From NCBI GenBank assembly GCA_017303995.1, contig JAFLBE010000044.1, positions 1 to 38,442 of the forward strand: DNA of 38,442 nucleotides. The letters are read 5' to 3'. Source of the stretch: Bacteroidota bacterium. Lineage in GTDB: Bacteria > Bacteroidota > JABWAT01. The notes beneath the pieces are model-generated. The model had not been told where the DNA came from. It saw only the letters and a program-made list of their open reading frames with translations, and ran no database searches. Of the stretch, positions 32,784 through 38,442 are shown in pieces. The position numbers and the translations under genes are program-made. Position 1 is the stretch's first letter. Each line of letters opens with the position of its first letter.

Positions 32784-33575
32784 ATGAAACATGTAATGGG
32801 AATTCTTATTTCGGTTGTGCTGGTTGCCGGGTGTGATAATGAAGATAATGTCAACAGTGACGAAAAAGCCAACATGACTTTCAAAGGCTCCGATTTTATG
32901 TCAGTCTCTGCCGGCAAATCGATGTCATTTATAGCATCAGGAACCTCAACAAATTATGATTCACTCGGAATTGTCACAAGCTCTTTCACCGCTTCCAATG
33001 AAGAACTGAAGATGACTATTGGAACAGGAGAAATTATTCAATCTGTTCTGGCCTATCCTCTGAATCAAGTAAAAGAAAATTCTTTAGAGACAATTGCCTA
33101 TTTGGCAATAAACAACGCTTCTGTGTTGGGATATGACGGCTCATCAGAAGGTCAGCCAGTCATATTGCTTCCTTCTGAATTTAAAATTGGGAAAGAGTGG
33201 ATTGCAAATCCACAGCGTTCAAGTGACGAACAGGTTAAACTAAAATTGGTGGATTATCTGTCATCCTACACCGCAAAATCAGGAACAAAATTTTCAGATG
33301 TTTTGAAAATCGAACTGACCCATACAGGTAAATCAGAGTATACTTATTTTTACTCATGGAGTTTAAATAATTTCTATTCAGACACCACAACGTTTACCCA
33401 AAAGGTTTCTGGCTTTATCTATTACGCAAAAAATGGCGGTCTGGTTGAAGCGGTACTAACCAATCTGGATGTTCAATCACGTAATGTGAATATTTACAGA
33501 AACGGCAATTACTACGAAAGGGACGTAGACTATAACCATAGCGTTGGAAGTGGTTCACTCAGTTTAAAATATTAA
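32784..33575 (+). CDS. Hypothetical lipoprotein
   Basis: The 263-residue product starts with a signal peptide ending in the lipobox VAGC (Cys17). The start is ATG 32784, with AAGGA (32774-32778) ahead; the frame from 32712 would overlap the previous gene. The mature part has many Ser/Thr and alternates strands, with WSLNNFYSDTTTFTQKVSGFIYYAKNGG as a typical segment; no known domain is recognised. It has a terminator at 33618-33648. The neighbouring small lipoproteins suggest a surface or envelope role. Confidence 0.75.
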   Translation: MKHVMGILISVVLVAGCDNEDNVNSDEKANMTFKGSDFMSVSAGKSMSFIASGTSTNYDSLGIVTSSFTASNEELKMTIGTGEIIQSVLAYPLNQVKENSLETIAYLAINNASVLGYDGSSEGQPVILLPSEFKIGKEWIANPQRSSDEQVKLKLVDYLSSYTAKSGTKFSDVLKIELTHTGKSEYTYFYSWSLNNFYSDTTTFTQKVSGFIYYAKNGGLVEAVLTNLDVQSRNVNIYRNGNYYERDVDYNHSVGSGSLSLKY

Positions 33576-33617
33576 ATCATTAAAAACAGGGAAGCAAGTC
33601 TTTCTTTGTTTTTGGTT

Positions 33618-33648
33618 GGGGAATAACATTATTATTCCCCTTTTTTTA
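33618..33648 (+). terminator. Rho-independent terminator after the lipoprotein pair
   Basis: GGGGAATAA at 33618-33626 pairs perfectly with TTATTCCCC at 33632-33640 across a five-base loop, followed by TTTTTTTA. Confidence 0.9.
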
Positions 33649-33743
33649 TTTACCAAAACCAGCTTTGAGGCTTTTCCATTGAAAAGGCTTTGGTTTATCT
33701 GGTAAAACTCCTAATTTCACAGACTTGCAAAAAAGGACTCCCC

Positions 33744-34232
33744 ATGAAATTTCTTCTTCCTCTCCTGCTTATCCTTCTTTCGGCGTGCGGATCAACCAAA
33801 GAGAAAAACACTGACAAAGAACCTAAAGCCGTACTCAAAGCTGAAACAGAACTTGCAATGCCAATAAATCTTCCTGACCCGGGACCTGACCAGTGCAGAA
33901 TTACCGGAACCATCGTTTCAGTGCTTCCGGTTTCATCCGAAAAAAACAAAGGACTTTGCGCAAACCACGCCTGCAAAGCAGTTGTAAAGATTTTAAAAGT
34001 GATTGCAAAAGGTAATTCCTTCAAGCAACCCATAACCGAAACTTCTGAACTAACGGTTCATTTTGAATTTACACTTGAGCCAACCGCCGGTTTAGTTCCA
34101 GAACTTGAACAAGCATTGCCTGGTTTAAAAGTTGGGGATTCCTTTGAAACCATTCTTTCAGCACCAGGTCAAAAAATGGGAATGGAATCCACCCCGGTCA
34201 TTTACAAAGCTTTTACTTATAACCGTCTTTAA
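33744..34232 (+). CDS. Hypothetical lipoprotein
   Basis: The 162-residue product has a signal peptide (MKFLLPLLLILLSAC, lipobox LSAC, Cys15) followed by a charged linker. Four cysteines occur in the mature part (Cys50, Cys71, Cys76 and the lipid Cys), with CANHAC in the middle, so a disulfide or metal site is possible. The start is ATG 33744, with AAAGGA seven bases ahead. It ends 11 bases before the type IX cargo gene, so the two probably share a transcript. No function is known. Confidence 0.72.
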   Translation: MKFLLPLLLILLSACGSTKEKNTDKEPKAVLKAETELAMPINLPDPGPDQCRITGTIVSVLPVSSEKNKGLCANHACKAVVKILKVIAKGNSFKQPITETSELTVHFEFTLEPTAGLVPELEQALPGLKVGDSFETILSAPGQKMGMESTPVIYKAFTYNRL

Positions 34233-34243
34233 GGAATCAGTCA

Positions 34244-37003
34244 ATGAAAACCTGGACCAGCGTTTTATTTGTCTTTATACTCAGTTCTGCAATCTGGATT
34301 GGTCAGATCAACCGTGAAACACCGGTGAGTGAAAAACTCCGTGCAAAAACTGAAAAATCAAAAATTAAAAAAGAAGTCAAATCTGAAATCAGATCTTTAG
34401 ACAACCCAAACGGCAGATCCGATTGGGAAAGAAAACGGTTGATTGATCCTTTAACAAAAGAGATTCCGACCGGAATCAGAGACCGGGAAATTGAATTTGC
34501 AAAATTGTTGCCGGCCTATGACCTGATTTCAGTTGAAAAGGCTGTCTTAGGCAAAACCTCAGCAGATATCTGGAGTCACCGGGGACCTGCAAATGTGGGT
34601 GGGCGAACCCGTGCGTTGGAAATTGACAAAAACAATGTATCCATTATTATTGCTGGCGGAGTCAGCGGCGGAATGTGGAAGTCATCAGATGCCGGAAATA
34701 CCTGGAAAAAGACGACGAAACCAGAAGCCTTTCACCCGGTTTCCAGTCTGATTCAGGATCCAAGATCAGGTAAAACAGCGACGTGGTACTATGGAACAGG
34801 AGAGCTTTCAGGGAATTCTACAAGCAAAGAAGGTGCCTATTATAACGGTGACGGAATTTTTAAATCAACAGATAATGGCGAAACGTGGACCCAGATTTCA
34901 GCCACAAAATCAACAAGTGTAACCAAATTCGATTCTTTCCTCGATTTTTCCTGGACGTTGGCAATTGATCCGTCAAATAACTCGGGAACTGAAATTTATG
35001 CTGCAACTTATGGCGGAATCTACAGATCAGCCGACGGTTTTTCAACTTTTTCGATGACACTAAAAAGCAATACTGCAGGTAATAACGCTTATTATACTGA
35101 TGTTGCTTCAACTTCTGCAGGTGTAATTTATGCAACCATGAGTTCAGATGGCGACAACTATGGAATTTTCAGGTCGACAGATGGACTTTCATGGACGGAT
35201 ATTACGCCTTCAACCTTTCCGTCAACCTTTAACCGTGTTGTCATTGGGATTGCCCCATCCAATGAAAAAGTGGTTTACTTTCTTGCTGAAACGCCGGGGA
35301 CTGGCTTAAATGACCATAGTTTTTGGAAATATACTTATGTGTCTGGTGATGGTTCCGGATCTGGCGGAACGTGGTCAAACCGGTCAGGAAATTTACCTGC
35401 TTACGGTGATCCGGTTGGTAATTTCAATTCTCAGGGATCCTACGATCTTGTCATTAAGGTCAAACCCGATAATGAAAATGTTGTTTTTATCGGCGGAACC
35501 AATCTTTACCGGTCAACCGATGGATTTGCCACTAAAACCAAGACAAACTGGGTTGGCGGCTATGCAATTGATAACGATATTTCCCAATATGATAACCACC
35601 ATCCCGATCAGCATAGTCTGGCTTTTAATCCGTCTAATTCGGCTGAACTTTATTCCGGACATGATGGCGGGATAAGTAAAACCACAAATGCTTTGGCACC
35701 CCAAATTGTTTGGTCATCTAAAAACAATGGTTATCTCACAACCCAATTTTATACCCTTGCAATCAATGCGGTTGTTGCCAATGATCCGATCTTATTTGGT
35801 GGGATGCAGGATAACGGCACCTGGCGTACGGTCACGACTTCAGGTTTAACTGCCTGGACAAACTTATTTTCTGGCGATGGTGCCTATTGTGCGATCTCAA
35901 ACAGCAATTCAAATCTTTATGTTTCTGCCCAACAAGGGATTATATACCGGCTTACTTCAGGGAGTTATACCAGTATTAAACCTTCAACGGCAACAGAAAC
36001 CTATGAATTTATCAACCCGTTTGTTCTGGATCCGACTGATTCCAAAATCATGTATTTATTCAACGGAACAACATTGTGGCGGACGGTGAATGCAGAAGCA
36101 GCTTCAGTCAGCTGGACAAAATTAACCTCAACCACTTCGTCAGGTTTTACCTTATCTGCCATTGCGGTTTGTAAAACACCGGCCAACCGGGTTTATTATG
36201 CATCACATAACGGAACATCTAACAAACTCATGAAACTTGAGGGTGCAAATTCGGGCAATCCTGCACCGGTTTCAATCACCGGAAGCAATTTCCCTTCAGG
36301 TGGCTATATCAGTTCAATTGCTGTTAATCCGGATGATGGAAATGAACTTGTGGTGACTTTTTCGAATTATGGGATCTTCAGTGTGTTTCATTCAGCAAAC
36401 GGCGGAACGTCCTGGACGAATATTTCAGGAAATCTGGAACAGAAGTCCGATGGAACTGGTGACGGACCTTCCGTCCGTTCAGCAGCGATTTTGCCGGTAA
36501 GCAACGGAAAATTATTTTTTGCCGGAACAAGTACTGGACTCTATGCTGCTGCAACCTTAAATGGCATGTCAACGGTTTGGGTTCAGCAAGGAAAATCCAC
36601 CATCGGGAATGTGGTGGTTGAGGCATTGAGATCAAGACAGGCCGACGGACTGGTTGTTGCCGGTACTCACGGAAACGGAGTTTATTCAGCAAAATACACA
36701 TCTACAACTGTTAAAGTTCTCGATGAATTTAAACCCAATGCTGTTGTTCTCTATGATAACTTTCCAAACCCGTTCAACCCTGAAACGGTTGTCAGATACT
36801 ATTTGCCATCCGCCCAGCAAGTTAAACTTGAAGTTTATGATATGAATGGCAGATTGGTAACTGTTGCAGATACAGGTGTAAAACCTGAAGGTGTGAATGA
36901 AGTCAGGATTTCTGGCAGGAACTTGGCATCAGGAACGTATCTCTACCGGCTAACCACCCAATCAGGAAAAGTTCTGTCAAAGAAAATGATAGTGCTGAAA
37001 TAA
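34244..37003 (+). CDS. Secreted BNR/propeller repeat protein with type IX secretion sorting domain
   Basis: The 919-residue protein has a signal peptide (about residues 1-20), a charged segment, and then many BNR/sortilin-type repeats with Asp-box motifs (SSDAGNTW, STDNGETW, SANGGTSW), which form beta-propellers. The last 81 residues (from 839, NFPNPFNPETVVRYYLP) are a type IX C-terminal sorting domain ending in KKMIVLK. This domain directs export through the outer membrane and attachment or release. The substrate is unknown; related proteins bind or cut glycans. AAGGAA precedes the ATG by eight bases. Its stop is followed at once by a palindromic 7-bp array. Confidence 0.88.
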   Translation: MKTWTSVLFVFILSSAIWIGQINRETPVSEKLRAKTEKSKIKKEVKSEIRSLDNPNGRSDWERKRLIDPLTKEIPTGIRDREIEFAKLLPAYDLISVEKAVLGKTSADIWSHRGPANVGGRTRALEIDKNNVSIIIAGGVSGGMWKSSDAGNTWKKTTKPEAFHPVSSLIQDPRSGKTATWYYGTGELSGNSTSKEGAYYNGDGIFKSTDNGETWTQISATKSTSVTKFDSFLDFSWTLAIDPSNNSGTEIYAATYGGIYRSADGFSTFSMTLKSNTAGNNAYYTDVASTSAGVIYATMSSDGDNYGIFRSTDGLSWTDITPSTFPSTFNRVVIGIAPSNEKVVYFLAETPGTGLNDHSFWKYTYVSGDGSGSGGTWSNRSGNLPAYGDPVGNFNSQGSYDLVIKVKPDNENVVFIGGTNLYRSTDGFATKTKTNWVGGYAIDNDISQYDNHHPDQHSLAFNPSNSAELYSGHDGGISKTTNALAPQIVWSSKNNGYLTTQFYTLAINAVVANDPILFGGMQDNGTWRTVTTSGLTAWTNLFSGDGAYCAISNSNSNLYVSAQQGIIYRLTSGSYTSIKPSTATETYEFINPFVLDPTDSKIMYLFNGTTLWRTVNAEAASVSWTKLTSTTSSGFTLSAIAVCKTPANRVYYASHNGTSNKLMKLEGANSGNPAPVSITGSNFPSGGYISSIAVNPDDGNELVVTFSNYGIFSVFHSANGGTSWTNISGNLEQKSDGTGDGPSVRSAAILPVSNGKLFFAGTSTGLYAAATLNGMSTVWVQQGKSTIGNVVVEALRSRQADGLVVAGTHGNGVYSAKYTSTTVKVLDEFKPNAVVLYDNFPNPFNPETVVRYYLPSAQQVKLEVYDMNGRLVTVADTGVKPEGVNEVRISGRNLASGTYLYRLTTQSGKVLSKKMIVLK

Positions 37004-37053
37004 TGGTAAATGGTAAATGGTTAATGATCATTTACCATTTACCATTAACCATT
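37002..37053. repeat. Palindromic 7-bp array between convergent genes
   Basis: Heptads TGGTAAA, TGGTAAA, TGGTTAA, TGATCAT, TTACCAT, TTACCAT, TAACCAT run from 37004. The two halves (37002-37027 and 37028-37053) are reverse complements in 24 of 26 positions with no loop, and overlap the stop codons of both neighbouring genes. Confidence 0.85.
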
Positions 37054-38442
37054 AAATGCTAAATCCTGTCAATGGAATCTGAATGATAATGGTCGTTCCG
37101 CTGCCAACTGAGCTTTTGGCTTCAATCGTGCCGCCGTGTTTTTTCAGGATACTGAAGCAAACTGCAAGTCCAAGTCCCTGACCTGAACCAACCGGTTTGG
37201 TGGTAAAAAAAGGTTCAAAAATTCTCGGCAGCAGATCTGCCGGAATTCCGTCGCCGGTATCAGAAACAGTGACTTTTGCCATATTTCCTGATTTTTCTGT
37301 GTGGATAGTCAGGGTTCCGCCATCGGGCATGGCATCCAGGGCATTGTTGAAAACGGCAAGATAAACCTGATTCAGTTCGCCGTGGTTGGCGTCGATAAGT
37401 GGCAAATGGTGGTCATAAGCTCTGATCACATCCACGTTGATGCTGATTTTCGGATTCAACAGCTCAAGTGCTGAATTCAACCCGTCGTGGATATCTGCCT
37501 TTTTGATGACATTTTCATCCAGCCGGGTGAACTTTCTTAAATCCCGCACAATGGCTGCCGTTCTCAATGCACCCGAATCAATCGCTGAAATCAGGTCGTT
37601 TATTTCTGGCAGCAGGGTTTCGATATCGGCCTGTTTCTCCACTGTTTTTAAACGTTGTGCAAGCTCAGTGTGAGTTCCAATCAATTGCCGCATTTCCCTG
37701 ATAAACCAGGTGACTTCTTCCATATCCTTTTTCAATGTGACTGAACTGGACGAAATAAAATTAAGCGGATTGTTCATTTCATGTGCAAGCCCGGCAGTCA
37801 TTTGTCCTACCGACGCCATTTTCTCTGACTGAACCAATTGCAGCTGGGCTTTCTGAAGCTGATCCAGCGTTTCTATGAGCTGATCATTTTTTGCTGCCAG
37901 TTCTTCCGATTTCAGGCGAACTTCCGCCGTCCGGTTTAAAACAAGTTGCTCCAGAATCTGTTTTTGTTTCCGTTCATTTCTCAGCCGGAGAAAAAACACG
38001 AGCAATACAACTGAGATAAGGATTAAAACGCCTGTGATTCTGAACCAGGTGGTCATCCAGAAAGGAGGGGTGATCGAAATCGTTAGAATTTTCGGCTGAG
38101 TCGTCCAGACGCCATCGTGATTGGTGGCTCTGATCATGAGTGTGTAAGTTCCGGGATCGAGATTGGTGAACGAAACAAACCGCTGACGTTGCAGACGAAC
38201 CCAACCGTTCGACACGCCTTCCATGGAAAATTCAAACTGATTATTTTCCGGTTGGGTAAAGTCAAGTGCAGCAAATTCAATGGTCAGAAAATTACGGCTC
38301 CAGGGAAGGCTGAAGGAATCCCGTTCATCCGGATCCCGTTTTCCCGTTGCAGGTTTATCCAGAACTTTGATGGCGGTAATGACAACAGCCGGTTCAAACC
38401 GGTTTTCACGGATCGAATCCGGAAAAAAGGCATTTAACCCCG
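37052..38442 (-). CDS. Sensor histidine kinase with Y_Y_Y domain, N-terminus beyond the window
   Basis: The frame runs to the right edge without a start: translation continues past ATG 38224 (to GLNAFFPDSIREN at the edge), so that ATG is internal. The visible 463 residues hold the end of an extracellular propeller and a Y_Y_Y domain (FAALDFTQPENNQFEF, then FTNLDPGTYTLMIRATNHDGVW), a membrane helix (about 120 residues in), a coiled coil and a kinase core. The H-box is GLAHEMNNPLNFISS, followed by NALDAMPDGG and the G boxes SDTGDGIP and GQGLGLAV. This is the plan of two-component regulators with extracellular seven-bladed propellers, common in Bacteroidota relatives. No output domain follows the kinase; the regulator is encoded elsewhere. 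Confidence 0.9.
   Translation of the reverse strand, partial: GLNAFFPDSIRENRFEPAVVITAIKVLDKPATGKRDPDERDSFSLPWSRNFLTIEFAALDFTQPENNQFEFSMEGVSNGWVRLQRQRFVSFTNLDPGTYTLMIRATNHDGVWTTQPKILTISITPPFWMTTWFRITGVLILISVVLLVFFLRLRNERKQKQILEQLVLNRTAEVRLKSEELAAKNDQLIETLDQLQKAQLQLVQSEKMASVGQMTAGLAHEMNNPLNFISSSSVTLKKDMEEVTWFIREMRQLIGTHTELAQRLKTVEKQADIETLLPEINDLISAIDSGALRTAAIVRDLRKFTRLDENVIKKADIHDGLNSALELLNPKISINVDVIRAYDHHLPLIDANHGELNQVYLAVFNNALDAMPDGGTLTIHTEKSGNMAKVTVSDTGDGIPADLLPRIFEPFFTTKPVGSGQGLGLAVCFSILKKHGGTIEAKSSVGSGTTIIIQIPLTGFSI

Noticed and set aside
37052-38224. Kinase gene starting at ATG 38224
   Set aside because: The reading frame continues upstream to the window edge with Y_Y_Y and propeller-type sequence, so this ATG is internal.

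Overview
The window is bacterial. Its genes suggest the FCB group (Bacteroidota, Ignavibacteriota, Balneolota/Rhodothermota, Calditrichota and relatives). The main clues are a secreted protein with a type IX secretion C-terminal domain of the NPFNPET kind, a sensor kinase with a Y_Y_Y domain, a TPR-linked histidine kinase and many short lipoproteins. Several genes have clear Shine-Dalgarno sites, which argues against a typical Bacteroidia genome. The genus cannot be read from the sequence.

Layout. 1-2259: the end of an IS630-type transposase gene, inserted into an AT-rich MmeI-like restriction-modification gene that is cut off after methylase motif IV. 2260-5191: a lipoprotein, a TetR regulator with an NmrA-type oxidoreductase (each preceded by the same operator), and a small membrane protein. 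5410-8835: a fused B12 mutase whose two specificity residues point to isobutyryl-CoA rather than methylmalonyl-CoA. 9231-13889: bacteriohemerythrin, a patatin-type lipase overlapping a Cas4-like/DEDD double nuclease (DUF2779), a polyphosphate-glucokinase-type ROK kinase and a STAS protein. 14038-15981: an AT-rich type II restriction-modification pair, tail to tail with overlapping stops; the methylase carries its own helix-turn-helix domain. 16405-21304: a response regulator, a cyclic 2,3-diphosphoglycerate synthase-like GTPase, a lipoprotein and an NfeD-SPFH membrane pair. 21408-23357: a TPR sensor kinase.

23442-32087 is one minus-strand export locus with the order TetR, HlyD-type lipoprotein, (S23 four-helix protein), ABC ATPase, TolC-type outer membrane protein, second ABC ATPase, SRPBCC protein, permease, permease. 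It resembles a split YbhGFSR exporter with its own outer membrane channel and a possible lipid- or ligand-binding protein. The two ATPases carry complementary motif changes that predict one dead and one live ATP site. The TetR gene has two identical-geometry operators exactly 41 bp apart. 32300-37003 holds three lipoproteins and the type IX cargo; the window ends inside a sensor kinase that continues past the right edge.

The intergenic DNA is unusual. Nine arrays of 7-bp repeats occur, seven of them at stop codons, with a stop triplet in almost every heptad; because 7 is not a multiple of 3 they place stops in all frames. A second family has conserved ends (CTGAG and TCGAAG) around different self-complementary cores. 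No tRNA, rRNA or CRISPR array was recognised.
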